NCBI RefSeq assembly: GCF_008086045.1
Contig: NZ_VSEY01000002.1
Location: forward strand, 1 to 64,000
Origin: Nonomuraea sp. PA05
Lineage (GTDB): Bacteria > Actinomycetota > Actinomycetes > Streptosporangiales > Streptosporangiaceae
Direction: 5' to 3'
Length of the DNA: 64,000 nt
The notes under the pieces are model-generated. The model searched no databases, was not told the origin of the DNA, and was given only the letters and a program-made list of their open reading frames with translations. Made by a program: the position numbers and the translations under genes. This document shows positions 17,343 to 25,923 of the stretch, one piece after another. The first letter of the stretch is position 1, and every line of letters starts with the position of its first letter.

Positions 17343-18534
17343 GCGAGAGGACCAGCCGCTGCCCGCTGTGGTCCGACAGGCCGTCCGAGCGGACCAGCCG
17401 GTACTCGTGGACGGCGATCTCCGGCGTCGTGTACGCCCAGTCGATGCGCCACAGCGACAGCAGGAGGCGCCGCTCGTCCCAGGTGGCGGGGTAGAGCGAG
17501 CGCAGCGCCGGGGTGGCGTCGGTCATCCGCTCCGGCACCAGGCGCAGCAGGCCCATCGCGGGCGAGGCGTTGAAGTCGCCGGCCAGGACGGCGGGCAGCG
17601 GGTTCGCCCGGATGTCGGCGGCCAGGGCGCGCAGGTTGGCCTCGCGGTCCTCGTGCTGGGCCCGGTTGAGAGCGCCTGAGCCGAGGGGCGAGTTGATGTG
17701 CGTGTTGTAGAAGGAGACGGTGCGGCCCGCGATGCGCAGGTCCGTGCGGAGCGTCTTCGTCGTGTGGAAGGCCGGCCAGGTCGAGCCGGGCGGGACGTGG
17801 GCGTCCTTCGCCTCGATGGCGTGCTGCTGGACGATGGGGTAGCGCGACAGCGTCACCATCTCGCCGGCGGTGGCGAGGTGGTGGCCGGGGAACTCGCGGC
17901 GGAGCCTGTCCAGGTCGTTCACCCGGATCGGGTGGTGGCCGGCGCCGAAGTAGACGTACTCCTGGAGCAGCAGGACGTCGGCGTCCTGGGCGTGGAGGTG
18001 CCGGTAGAAGGCGGTGACGTCCTGGGGTGGGGTGCCGGTGGGCGGGGGGAGCGTGGTGGTGGCGGGCTGGTCCCAGTACCAGGTGTTCCAGGAGAACAGC
18101 TTGATCGCGCCGGGTGGGGCGGGGGTGGTGGGGTGCCACAGCCAGGCGAGGTTGAGGCCGCTGCCGCTCGCGCCCAGGGTCAGGGAGATCAGCGCCGCCG
18201 CGACGGTCACCCGGTGCGTGCGGCGCGCCGCCGCCACGGCGCCCCGGCGCGCCCCCGCAAGGGCCGCTGCCAGGAGCGCCACGGGGACGGCCGCCAGCGC
18301 CAGGGGCGGGAGGAGTTCCGGCGCCTGCCACCACCACACCTGACCGGACAGGACGCGGTGCAGCACCACGAACACCAGCCAGGCGATGGCGGCGCACAAC
18401 AGCAGCGGCAACCCGCGAGCCCGCGCCCCGCGCCGGAACCTGCGCCCCAGCACCACCCGCCGCGCGCCGGGCTGGGCGGCGGCCGCGCGCGCCCGGCGGG
18501 CCGGCCCGAACAGCGCCCGCAGCGGAGCCGTCAC
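17332..18534 (-). CDS. Membrane-anchored endonuclease/exonuclease/phosphatase (EEP) family protein, copy 1
   Basis: GTG at 18534 overlaps the stop of the upstream glycosyltransferase (GTGA), giving 400 residues. About three membrane helices lie within roughly the first 150 residues. The extracytoplasmic EEP domain has all key motifs: FSWNTWYWD, LLLQEYVYFG, FYNTHINSP, LAGDFNASP, RIDWAYT and GLSDHSGQR, supplying the metal-binding Asn and Glu, the catalytic His and the final Asp-His pair. Family members hydrolyse phosphodiesters in nucleic acids, phosphoinositides or sphingomyelin. In a glycosyltransferase operon a lipid- or glycan-phosphate substrate seems more likely than DNA. Confidence 0.85.
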   Translation of the reverse strand: MTAPLRALFGPARRARAAAAQPGARRVVLGRRFRRGARARGLPLLLCAAIAWLVFVVLHRVLSGQVWWWQAPELLPPLALAAVPVALLAAALAGARRGAVAAARRTHRVTVAAALISLTLGASGSGLNLAWLWHPTTPAPPGAIKLFSWNTWYWDQPATTTLPPPTGTPPQDVTAFYRHLHAQDADVLLLQEYVYFGAGHHPIRVNDLDRLRREFPGHHLATAGEMVTLSRYPIVQQHAIEAKDAHVPPGSTWPAFHTTKTLRTDLRIAGRTVSFYNTHINSPLGSGALNRAQHEDREANLRALAADIRANPLPAVLAGDFNASPAMGLLRLVPERMTDATPALRSLYPATWDERRLLLSLWRIDWAYTTPEIAVHEYRLVRSDGLSDHSGQRLVLSLTR

Positions 18535-19547
18535 GTGACCGCCTGCCGCATGACCGGGTCGGGGTCGTAGAGCCGCCGGAACCGGGCCGAGCACACCCAC
18601 CGCACCACCCCGGCCGCCACCCCCGCCGCGATGGTCACGTTCACCACGAAGTGCACCGCGCCGAAGTACAGCAGGAAGAACCACCCCCGCCGCCGCAGCA
18701 CGAAGCGGTACATGCCGAGATCGGCCACCAGCGAAACGACGAGGGCGAGGACGGCGAGCCCGGCCCCCGCCGCCCCGAACGGCACGGCCAGGGGCGCGGC
18801 GGCCAGGGCGGCCAGCGCGGCGAGGCTGCCGCCGGCCCGGCTGGAGGTCTCGAACCCGCGGGCGAAGCGCCGCCGCCGCGCGTACAGCGGCACCCGGGCG
18901 CGCCCCCGCCGGTACAGCTTGCGCAGCAGCTTGAGCAGCTTGTCGTCGTGGTCGTGCCGCGACCGGACAGCGGTGGTGAGCAGCATCTCGTAGCGCTGGG
19001 TGAGCCGGTGGCCGTAGTCGACCTCCTCGGTCTCGCGCAGGCGCGGGTTGAACGGCCCGACCTCGTCGAAGACGCGGCGCGGCATCGCCATCAGCGCCGA
19101 GAACAGGAACGAGACGGGCCCCTCGGAGCTGACCGTCCAGTAGTGGTACTGCAGCGCCCGGTACTCCTCGACGAGGCTGTCGCGGATCAGCGGCTCGGGG
19201 TCGTGGACGCTGGAGACCACGCCGAGCCGCGGGTCGGCGGCGAGCAGGCGGACGGACACCTCGACGGCGTCGGGGTAGGCGGCCACGTCGGAGTCCACGA
19301 ACATGAGGATCTCACCGCTCGCGTGGGCGGCGCCGAGGTTTCTTGCGGCGGCCGGGCCCAGGTTCTCCTCGGTGCGGATCACCCGCACGCCGAGCCGCCG
19401 GGCGACCTCGGCGGAGTCGTCGGTGCTGCCGTCGTCCACGACGATCAGCTCGATCGGCTGGTGGGTCTGCGCCAGGAGGGCGCGCAGGCACAGCTCCAGC
19501 GAGGCGGCGTAGTTGTAGTTGGGCACGATCACCGACACGAGGGTCAT
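18531..19547 (-). CDS. Membrane-associated family 2 glycosyltransferase (paralogue A)
   Basis: The 338-residue protein has a GT-A domain: SVIVPNYNYAASLELCLRAL, VVDDGSTDDSAEVARRLG, GPAAARNLGAAHASGEILMFVDSD (the DSD metal-binding triad) and a late HDHDDK acceptor-side motif. The C-terminal third holds about two to three membrane helices, with DLGMYRFVLRRRG and LYFGAVHFVVNVTI. The same layout recurs in paralogues B and C of this operon, indicating local duplication. It starts 3 bp after paralogue B ends. It should transfer a sugar from a nucleotide or lipid donor at the membrane; specificity is unknown. Confidence 0.9.
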   Translation of the reverse strand: MTLVSVIVPNYNYAASLELCLRALLAQTHQPIELIVVDDGSTDDSAEVARRLGVRVIRTEENLGPAAARNLGAAHASGEILMFVDSDVAAYPDAVEVSVRLLAADPRLGVVSSVHDPEPLIRDSLVEEYRALQYHYWTVSSEGPVSFLFSALMAMPRRVFDEVGPFNPRLRETEEVDYGHRLTQRYEMLLTTAVRSRHDHDDKLLKLLRKLYRRGRARVPLYARRRRFARGFETSSRAGGSLAALAALAAAPLAVPFGAAGAGLAVLALVVSLVADLGMYRFVLRRRGWFFLLYFGAVHFVVNVTIAAGVAAGVVRWVCSARFRRLYDPDPVMRQAVT

Positions 19548-19550
19548 CGC

Positions 19551-20555
19551 TCACACCTCCGCCGGTAGGTCGTACGTGCGCCGGAACCTGCTGGAGAAGA
19601 GGCACTGGGCGGCGCCGGCGAACACGGCGACCGCGACGGTGACGTTCACCAGGAAGTGCACCGTGGTGAAGTACAGGGTGAAGGGCAGGCCCGCGTACCG
19701 GCGGACGAAGCGGTACATGCCGAGGTCGGCGGCGATCGAGCCGGCCAGCAGCAGGAGCGGCACGGCCAGCCAGGCCGGGCCGAGCAGGGCGGGCAGGGGC
19801 GCGGCGAGCACGGCGAACAGGGCGGCGAGCGAGCCCCAGCCGCGGCTGCTGTTGGCCGGGCCGCCGTTGAAGCCGGGGCGGCGCAGGTACAGCGGGATGT
19901 GCAGGCGGGCGCGGTGGAAGAACTTCGACAGCACCACCTTGAGCCGGTCGTCGTGGTCGTGCGTGCCCCTGATCCGGTTGTCGAGCACGATGCGGTACCG
20001 CTGGGTGACGCGGTGGCCGTACTCGGCGTTCTCGCTGTGGCGCAGCGCGGGGTTGAGCGGGCCCACCTCGCGGAACACTTCGGCGCGCATGGCGAACAGC
20101 GCGGAGTAGATGGTGCTGATCTCGCCCTCGTCGCCGGAGATCCAGTAGTGCAGCTGGAGGCTGCGGTAGCGCTCCACGAGGCTGTCGGGGATCAGCGGCT
20201 CGGGGTCGTAGGTGCCGCACACCACGCCGAGGGTGTGGTCGGTGGTGAGCAGCTCGACCGCGTGCTCGACCACGTCGCCGGCCAGCGCCAGGTCGGAGTC
20301 GAGGAAGAACAGGATCTCGCCGCGCGCGTGGCCGGCGCCGAGGTTGCGGGCCGCCGGGGCGCCGATGTTGGTGTCGGTGACGACGACGCGGACGCCGTGC
20401 CGGTGGGCGACCGCCACGGAGTCGTCGGTGCTGCGGTCGTCCACGACGATCACTTCCAGGTTCCGGTACGTCTGCCGCTCCAGCGCGCTCAGGCACAGTT
20501 CGAGGGTGCGGGCGTAGTTGTAGTTCGGCACGATGACCGACACGAGCGGCTTCAT
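19551..20555 (-). CDS. Membrane-associated family 2 glycosyltransferase (paralogue B)
   Basis: This 334-residue protein closely matches paralogue A over its full length. SVIVPNYNYARTLELCLSAL, VVDDRSTDDS, ARNLGAGHARGEILFFLDSD, LNPALRHSENAEYGHRVTQRY and HDHDDRLK form the GT-A catalytic region. The membrane segment has DLGMYRFVRRYAG and LYFTTVHFLVNVTV. Its ATG overlaps the stop of the sulfotransferase gene (ATGA), so translation is coupled. Pro/Asn-rich differences lie mainly between the catalytic and membrane regions, suggesting a different acceptor from A. Confidence 0.9.
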   Translation of the reverse strand: MKPLVSVIVPNYNYARTLELCLSALERQTYRNLEVIVVDDRSTDDSVAVAHRHGVRVVVTDTNIGAPAARNLGAGHARGEILFFLDSDLALAGDVVEHAVELLTTDHTLGVVCGTYDPEPLIPDSLVERYRSLQLHYWISGDEGEISTIYSALFAMRAEVFREVGPLNPALRHSENAEYGHRVTQRYRIVLDNRIRGTHDHDDRLKVVLSKFFHRARLHIPLYLRRPGFNGGPANSSRGWGSLAALFAVLAAPLPALLGPAWLAVPLLLLAGSIAADLGMYRFVRRYAGLPFTLYFTTVHFLVNVTVAVAVFAGAAQCLFSSRFRRTYDLPAEV

Positions 20556-21253
20556 CGCCGCCCCCGCTGCCTGGTCCGGCGCAGCAGCAGCGGCAGCGGC
20601 CTGCCGAGGCCGCTCCTGGTGAAGTCGGAGCGGCCGTTCACCCGGGGGTAGGGCTCGCCGGGCACGGGGACGTCGAGGAACTCGCACAGCGGCCCCCATC
20701 CGGCGGTGGCGTCGAGGACGAGCAGCCGCTCGGCCGGGATGGCGGCGATCACCCGTTCCGCGTGCTGCTGGAACAGCTTCATGGCCCGCTCGGGCTCCCG
20801 GTCGGCCGCCGTCGCGAACGTGCGCGCGTCGAGCGTGGTGTCGACCATCCTGACGAACGCGGCGAGGTCGGTGCCGAGCAGCGACGACAGCAGGACGGCC
20901 GCCCTGCCCGGCAGCGACTCGATGCGGCGCCGCTGCGCGAACAGGGTGCGCTGCATGCTGGCCAGCCAGCGCTCCGGGTCGCGGGTGGTGAGGATGACCT
21001 TGGCCTTCGGGTAGTGGTCGGCGAGCTGCCGCCAGTAGGCGGAGGTCGGGCCGTCCACGCACGACTCGTAGCCGACGAGCAGCCGGTCCCAATCGACGTC
21101 GCGGGCGGTGGCGGCGGCCAGCCAGGGCCTGATCTGCTGGGGGTGGGCGAACACGTCCACCATGTGGTGGCACGGCCCGAAGCCGAGGCGCTCCAGCGCC
21201 GTCTTGAGCGAGAGCGTTCCCGTCCGGCCGAAGCCGGTGGCGATGATCTGCAT
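20552..21253 (-). CDS. Sulfotransferase family protein
   Basis: The 233-residue protein begins with a 5'-phosphosulfate-binding loop (GFGRTGTLSLKTAL) and continues with a 3'-phosphate-binding strand/helix (KVILTTRDPERWLASMQRTL), both typical of PAPS-dependent sulfotransferases of the Sulfotransfer_4 group. GPCHHMVDVF and VDGPTSAYWRQLADHYP also match that group. It is translationally coupled to glycosyltransferase B and starts 6 bp after glycosyltransferase C. The likely role is adding sulfate to a sugar hydroxyl of the island's product. No PAPS synthesis genes are in the window. Confidence 0.85.
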   Translation of the reverse strand: MQIIATGFGRTGTLSLKTALERLGFGPCHHMVDVFAHPQQIRPWLAAATARDVDWDRLLVGYESCVDGPTSAYWRQLADHYPKAKVILTTRDPERWLASMQRTLFAQRRRIESLPGRAAVLLSSLLGTDLAAFVRMVDTTLDARTFATAADREPERAMKLFQQHAERVIAAIPAERLLVLDATAGWGPLCEFLDVPVPGEPYPRVNGRSDFTRSGLGRPLPLLLRRTRQRGRR

Positions 21254-21259
21254 GGCCGT

Positions 21260-22270
21260 TCAGTCCTGGGCCGCGAGCCGGGCGAGCTTCTCCAGGCGGG
21301 CGAGCGCGAGCCGCTGCGTGACGCCGACCGCGCCGCCGAGCGCGCCGGTGAAGGTGACGGCCAGGTGCACGCCGGAGAAGTACAGGCCGAACGCGGGGCC
21401 GCGCCGGTCGAAGGCGAAGCGGTAGGTGCCCGCGTCCATGGCCATGGCGGTGGCGACCAGCGCGGGCGGGACGAGCGCGGCGGCCCGTCGCCGCCGTCCG
21501 CCCAGCACGCGTGACAGGGCGAAGGCCGGGACGGCGGCGAGCAGCAGGACGCCGCCGACCGCGCGCGGCACGGAGTCGCCCGGCGTCTCCCCCTCGCGCC
21601 AGTCCAGCGCGCTCAGGCGGGCGCGGCGGAAGACCTTGCGCAGGATGGTGGGCACGGTGGCGTCGTGGTCCTTGCGTCCGCGGATCGCGTCGCTCAGCTT
21701 CACCTCGTACGAGCGCGTCACGCGGACGCGGTAGTCGGAGGAGACGGTCTCGCGCAGCCGCGGGTCGAACGGGCCGATCTCGGCGAACACCTTGGCGGGG
21801 ACGGCCAGCACCGACGCGTGCAGCTCAAGCGTCGGCCGGTGGGCGGGCATCCACCAGCGGTGCATCTGCACGGCGCGGTACTGGGCGGCCAGGCTCTGGG
21901 AGACCAGCGACTCGGGCAGCAGGACGCCGCCGAGGGCGCCGACCCGCGGGTGGGTCTCCAGGAGCCGCACCGCGTTGGCCACGGCGTCGGGTTCGAGGGC
22001 GATGTCGGCGTCGAGGAAGAACAGGATCTCTCCGGTGGCGTGCTCGGCGCCGAGGTTGCGCGCGGGGGTCGGGCCGCCGTTGACGCCGGTGCGGACCACC
22101 TTGGCCCCCATGGCGGCGGCCACCTGGGCCGCGTCCTCGGTGCCGCAGTCGTCCACCACGATGACCTCGAGGTGCGGGTGGGTCTGTGCCCGCATCGCGT
22201 CCAGGCAGAGTCGCAACACGTCGGACCGGTTGTAGCTGGGGATGATGACCGAGACCAGGGGGTGTTCCAT
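21260..22270 (-). CDS. Membrane-associated family 2 glycosyltransferase (paralogue C)
   Basis: ATG 22270 follows GACGGAGCACAC; an in-frame ATG at 22300 is less well placed. The 336-residue protein has SVIIPSYNRSDVLRLCLDAM, VVDDCGTEDAAQ, ARNLGAEHATGEILFFLDAD (a DAD rather than DSD triad) and RKDHDATVPTILRK. Two to three C-terminal helices follow, with DAGTYRFAFDRRG and LYFSGVHLAVTF. It is the first gene of a five-gene leftward operon (C, sulfotransferase, B, A, EEP copy 1) and is read from the repeat-bearing divergent promoter region. Confidence 0.9.
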   Translation of the reverse strand: MEHPLVSVIIPSYNRSDVLRLCLDAMRAQTHPHLEVIVVDDCGTEDAAQVAAAMGAKVVRTGVNGGPTPARNLGAEHATGEILFFLDADIALEPDAVANAVRLLETHPRVGALGGVLLPESLVSQSLAAQYRAVQMHRWWMPAHRPTLELHASVLAVPAKVFAEIGPFDPRLRETVSSDYRVRVTRSYEVKLSDAIRGRKDHDATVPTILRKVFRRARLSALDWREGETPGDSVPRAVGGVLLLAAVPAFALSRVLGGRRRRAAALVPPALVATAMAMDAGTYRFAFDRRGPAFGLYFSGVHLAVTFTGALGGAVGVTQRLALARLEKLARLAAQD

Positions 22271-22327
22271 GTGTGCTCCGTCTGCCGTGTCGGACCTCAT
22301 GTCCGGTTCACGGTAGGCACGGTGTCT

Positions 22328-22400
22328 TGTCCGGTTCTTGTCGCGCCCAGACGACAAGAACCAGACGACAAGAATCGGACGACAAGAACGGGACAAGGAC
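22328..22400. repeat. 14-bp phased repeat array in a divergent promoter region
   Basis: Three direct 14-bp units (22349-22362, 22363-22376, 22377-22390) share the core GACGACAAGAA, and a partial copy follows to 22400. Two inverted partial copies (22325-22342) carry the same core on the other strand. A further TGTCCGGTTC occurs at 22300, exactly 28 bp from the copy at 22328. The array sits between the two divergent operons and looks like a cluster of regulator sites. Confidence 0.75.
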
Positions 22401-22420
22401 CGCCGGGTACGTTCGGCCCC

Positions 22421-23626
22421 GTGATCGAGCAGCAAGTGGCCTCCGCCACGCCTCCGGCGGGGCGGACGTGGGCGGAGCGGGTCAGGCGTTTCGTGCGCCC
22501 GCGCCGGCGCTGGTGCTGGGGCACCAAGCTGGTGGTGACCGCGTCGGCGGGGTGGCTGCTGTTCGTGCTGTGCCACCTGCTGGCCAGCGGGCGCGCCGCG
22601 TTGTGGGCCCCGATCGAGCTGATCCCGCCGCTGCTGTTCCTGGTGGTCCCCGCGCTGCTGCTGGTCGTGGCGCCGCTGGCCAGGCCGGTCCGCTGGCGCG
22701 TCATGTCGCTGCTGGTGGTCACCGCGCTGCTGGGCGCGGGACGCAGCGGGATCAACTACGCCACCCTCTGGTACGACCCGCCGCCCGCCGGCCCCGCGGC
22801 CATCACCGTGGCCGCCTGGAACACCCAGTTCTGGGACCAGGACTGGCGCACCGCCGACGGCGACCGCCACTCCCCCGGCTTCTACGCCTACCTGCACGAG
22901 CTGGACGCCGACGTCTACCTGCTGACGGAGTACCTGTACGTGAACACCCAGGCGGGGGACATGCGCGCCCAGCGCTGGACCGCCGACCTGGCGCTGCGCA
23001 TCGACAAGCTGGCCGAGCTGCGCCGCGAGTTCCCCGGCTACCACGTCGCGGTGTCGGGCGAGCAGATCACGCTGTCCCGCTTCCCGATCACCGCTCAGCG
23101 CGGCCTGGACCTGCGCCCGTGGCTGCCGCCCGACCAGCGGGAGATCCCCGTGGCGCTGCGGGACTGGCCGGAGGGCTACACGGTCGAGACGCTGCGCACC
23201 GACCTCGACGTCAACGGCACGACCGTCTCCTTCTACGACGCGCAGATCGCCCAGCCGCCGCTCGAATGGCGGCTGTACGACGCCGAGGCCCGCGACTCCG
23301 CCCGCGCCAAGACCCTGCGGCGGGAGGCGAGCTTCCTGGCCATCGGCGCGGACGTCGCGGCCAACCCGCACCCCGTCGTGCTCGCCGGCGACCTGAACAC
23401 CTCCCCCGCGATGGGCGTGCGCCGCCTGCTCCCCGAGCGGCTGGTCGACAGGACGCCCGCGCTGTCCTCCCTCTACCCGGCGACCTACCTGGCCGGCACC
23501 GCCGAGCTGTGGCGGATCGACTGGCTCTACACCAGCCCCGACGTGACCGTGCACCGCTACGACCTGCCGGGCGCGCGGGGGCTGTCCGACCATCGGGCCC
23601 AGCGCATGGTCGTGTCGGTGTCGTGA
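22421..23626 (+). CDS. Membrane-anchored EEP family protein, copy 2 (altered active site)
   Basis: The GTG at 22421 gives 401 residues. About three N-terminal helices precede an EEP domain collinear with copy 1. AWNTQFWD, LLTEYLYVN, LAGDLNTSP, RIDWLYT and GLSDHRAQR are kept. However, the NTH motif of copy 1 (catalytic His) is replaced by D-A-Q (SFYDAQIAQPP). The enzyme may have changed chemistry or become a binding or regulatory partner of copy 1. It heads the rightward operon with glycosyltransferase D and the flippase-like protein. Confidence 0.82.
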   Translation: MIEQQVASATPPAGRTWAERVRRFVRPRRRWCWGTKLVVTASAGWLLFVLCHLLASGRAALWAPIELIPPLLFLVVPALLLVVAPLARPVRWRVMSLLVVTALLGAGRSGINYATLWYDPPPAGPAAITVAAWNTQFWDQDWRTADGDRHSPGFYAYLHELDADVYLLTEYLYVNTQAGDMRAQRWTADLALRIDKLAELRREFPGYHVAVSGEQITLSRFPITAQRGLDLRPWLPPDQREIPVALRDWPEGYTVETLRTDLDVNGTTVSFYDAQIAQPPLEWRLYDAEARDSARAKTLRREASFLAIGADVAANPHPVVLAGDLNTSPAMGVRRLLPERLVDRTPALSSLYPATYLAGTAELWRIDWLYTSPDVTVHRYDLPGARGLSDHRAQRMVVSVS

Positions 23627-23658
23627 CCGGCGTGGCTCCACCGACGAAAGGAACGCGC

Positions 23659-24732
23659 ATGCCTGACGAGATGGCCTGGCGTGGTGACGTCGCGGTCATC
23701 GTGCCCAACTACAACAAGCGCAGGACCCTGCGGGCCTGCCTGGAGTCGGTGTACGCGCAGACGTACCGGCCGGCCGAGGTGATCGTCGTCGACGACGTCA
23801 GCACGGACGGCTCGCTGGAGACGGCCCGGAGCTTCCCGTGCACGGTCGTCGAGTCGCCGCGCAACCAGGGCCCGGCGGGGGCCCGCAACCTGGGGGTGGC
23901 CCGCAGCACGGCGCCGCTGCTGTTCTTCGTCGACTCCGACACGGCGCTGGCCCCCGACGCGATACACAACGCGGTCGAGGCGTACCGGCGGACGCCGGAC
24001 TGCGGCCTGGTGCAGGGCATCTACGACATCGAGCCGCTGTACGACGACGGCCCGGTCGAGCGGTACCGGGTGCTGTGCGAGCACTACGAGCGCAGCCGCA
24101 CCACGGCCACGTTCCTGTCGTGCACGCTGATCCCGCGCCACGTCTTCGAGGAGGCGGGCGGCCTGGACGAGCGGCTGCGCGACGGCGAGGACTTCGAGTT
24201 CGGCACCCGCGTACCGGCCCGCTACCGGCGGGTCGTGAGCACGTCCGTGGTGACCAGGGCCGACGACGAGGACCGGTTCTGGGGGTGCCTGGCGGAGCGC
24301 TTCGTGCGGTCCACGACCCTGCCGGTGATCATGATGCGGGCGCGGCGGCTGCGCGGCGGGGACAGGGCCGGGTTCCGGCTCGACATGATCGGCACAGGCC
24401 GGCAGAAGCGGCGCAAGGGGCCGCGGCTCTCCTCCGCCTCGGCGACGCTCACGTTCCTCGGCCTGCCGCTCGCGTTCCTCAGCCCGTGGCTGCTGGCGTT
24501 GCCCGCGGCGGCGCTCGCGGTGTTCCTCTACAGGAACCGCGTGTTCCTCGGGTTCGCCCACCGCCACCGGGGGGCGCGTTTCGCCGTGTGGGTGGCGTGG
24601 ATGCAGCTCTGCTTCCACGCGGCCTTCTTCTCGGGCGCGTGTGTGGGGCTGTTACGGGTCGCGTACGAGCTGGGCCGCCGCCGGGGGGAGCCGATCGCGT
24701 CCGCAGCGCCGGCGGTCGGGGCGCACGAGTGA
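23659..24732 (+). CDS. Membrane-associated family 2 glycosyltransferase (D)
   Basis: ATG 23659 follows AAAGGAA. The 357-residue protein has VAVIVPNYNKRRTLRACLESV, VVDDVSTDGSLETAR, GPAGARNLGVARSTAPLLFFVDSD, the acceptor-side GLDERLRDGEDFEFG and ADDEDRF. It is more distant from paralogues A-C. It ends in two or three membrane helices separated by HRHRGARFAVWV. Its stop overlaps the next start (GTGA), so it is coupled to the flippase-like gene, consistent with a glycosylation step followed by lipid-linked export. Confidence 0.9.
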   Translation: MPDEMAWRGDVAVIVPNYNKRRTLRACLESVYAQTYRPAEVIVVDDVSTDGSLETARSFPCTVVESPRNQGPAGARNLGVARSTAPLLFFVDSDTALAPDAIHNAVEAYRRTPDCGLVQGIYDIEPLYDDGPVERYRVLCEHYERSRTTATFLSCTLIPRHVFEEAGGLDERLRDGEDFEFGTRVPARYRRVVSTSVVTRADDEDRFWGCLAERFVRSTTLPVIMMRARRLRGGDRAGFRLDMIGTGRQKRRKGPRLSSASATLTFLGLPLAFLSPWLLALPAAALAVFLYRNRVFLGFAHRHRGARFAVWVAWMQLCFHAAFFSGACVGLLRVAYELGRRRGEPIASAAPAVGAHE

Positions 24733-25802
24733 AACCGGCCGACCCGCCTCGGGCACCCTGGCTGTCCCGCCTGCCCCGGCTGTCCTGGCTGCCCCGGCTG
24801 TCCCGGCTGTCCCGGCTGCCCCGCCTGCCGCGGCCGGTGAAGCGGGCGCTGGTGGCCGCGTTCGCCGTCGCCGTCGCCGTCGCGATCGGGTGGACGATGT
24901 CGCGGCTGGACTGGAGCGTGGTCGGCGTCCTGTTCGCCCGGCGCGACCCCGGCGAGATGGCCCTGCTGCTCGGCGGCTCGCTGCTGGCGAGCACGGCGGG
25001 CCTGTCGCTCGGGTTCCTCGCCTGGCGGGTGGTGCTGCTGGAGCTCGGCCCCCCGGTGAGCGGGCCGCGCGTGGTGCGCATCTTCTTCGTCGGGTTCCTG
25101 TCCAAGTACCTGCCGGGACGGGTGCCCGGCATGGTCGCCACCGCCAAGGTCGCCTCGGTCAACGGCATCACCTTCGGCAGGCTGATGACCACGGCGGCGC
25201 TGGTCATGAGCCTGGTGCTGCTGAGCGGGTTCACGGTCGGGCTGCTGGCGGGCGTGCAACTGCTGGGGGCGCGGGCGGCGTGGCTGGCCGGGGCGGCCGT
25301 GCTGATCGTGCTCGTCCTGGTGCGGCCGCAGCTCGTCAACCAGGGCTCGGCGCTGCTGCTGCGGCTGCTGCGCCGGCCCGCCGCCGCCAAGGCCGCCTCC
25401 GTGCGGGGGGTGCGGCTCGCGGTCGCGTGGCAGAGCGCGTCGTGGGTGGTGACGGGGCTGCACCTGTGGCCGCTGGCCGTCGCGATGGGCGCGCCCGCCT
25501 CCCGCTCGCTCCTGCTGTGCGTCGGCGCGTTCACGCTCGCGACCTCGGTCGGCATCGCGGCCGTGTTCATCCCGGACGGGATCGGCGTGCGGGAGGCGGT
25601 GCTCACGGCCGCGCTGACCGTGGTGCTGCCCGCTCCGGCCGCCGCGGTGGTGGCCCTGGCCAGCCGCCTGATCTCCACCGTCAGCGAGGTGCTGCTCGGT
25701 GCGGCGGCGCTGGCGGTGGCCGAGTACCTGATCCGGCGCGGGCCGGCCGATCCGCCGGAGGTGCCGCGGCCGGCGGTGTCGCCCCGCCCGGGAAGCGGGT
25801 GA
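24729..25802 (+). CDS. Flippase-like lysylphosphatidylglycerol synthase transmembrane (UPF0104) family protein
   Basis: The 357-residue protein has about eight membrane helices. It carries the UPF0104/LPG-synthase-TM signature segments FVGFLSKYLPGRVPGMVATAKVA and IPDGIGVREAVLTAAL. Proteins of this group are found beside glycosyltransferases and are thought to move or anchor lipid-linked products. The N-terminus has an unusual cytoplasmic stretch of eight L-[S/P]-[R/W] tripeptides ending in RPVKRAL. The gene begins within the stop codon of glycosyltransferase D. Transport of the island's lipid-linked glycan is inferred. Confidence 0.85.
   Translation: MKPADPPRAPWLSRLPRLSWLPRLSRLSRLPRLPRPVKRALVAAFAVAVAVAIGWTMSRLDWSVVGVLFARRDPGEMALLLGGSLLASTAGLSLGFLAWRVVLLELGPPVSGPRVVRIFFVGFLSKYLPGRVPGMVATAKVASVNGITFGRLMTTAALVMSLVLLSGFTVGLLAGVQLLGARAAWLAGAAVLIVLVLVRPQLVNQGSALLLRLLRRPAAAKAASVRGVRLAVAWQSASWVVTGLHLWPLAVAMGAPASRSLLLCVGAFTLATSVGIAAVFIPDGIGVREAVLTAALTVVLPAPAAAVVALASRLISTVSEVLLGAAALAVAEYLIRRGPADPPEVPRPAVSPRPGSG
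24762..24833 (+). repeat. 9-bp in-frame repeat encoding L-[S/P]-[R/W] tripeptides
   Basis: Eight consecutive 9-bp units of the type CTG-[TC]CC-CGG run 72 bp at the start of the flippase-like gene. Copy-number change would keep the frame but alter a very basic N-terminal tail. Confidence 0.8.
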
Positions 25803-25923
25803 CCGCGCGGCGCGCCGATCTTCGACGCTGTTCACCTGGGTGCTCCACGGCCAGCGCCCGCCGTTCATCAGCGGGCCCTTGACTGCCCTGGCAGAACAGT
25901 TCACACGTGATCAAGGACGTACA

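Noticed and set aside
17339..17345. TCACCGGGTGA at the end of the short SARP gene as another dyad site
   Set aside because: The spacer is missing and it lies inside coding sequence of two convergent genes.
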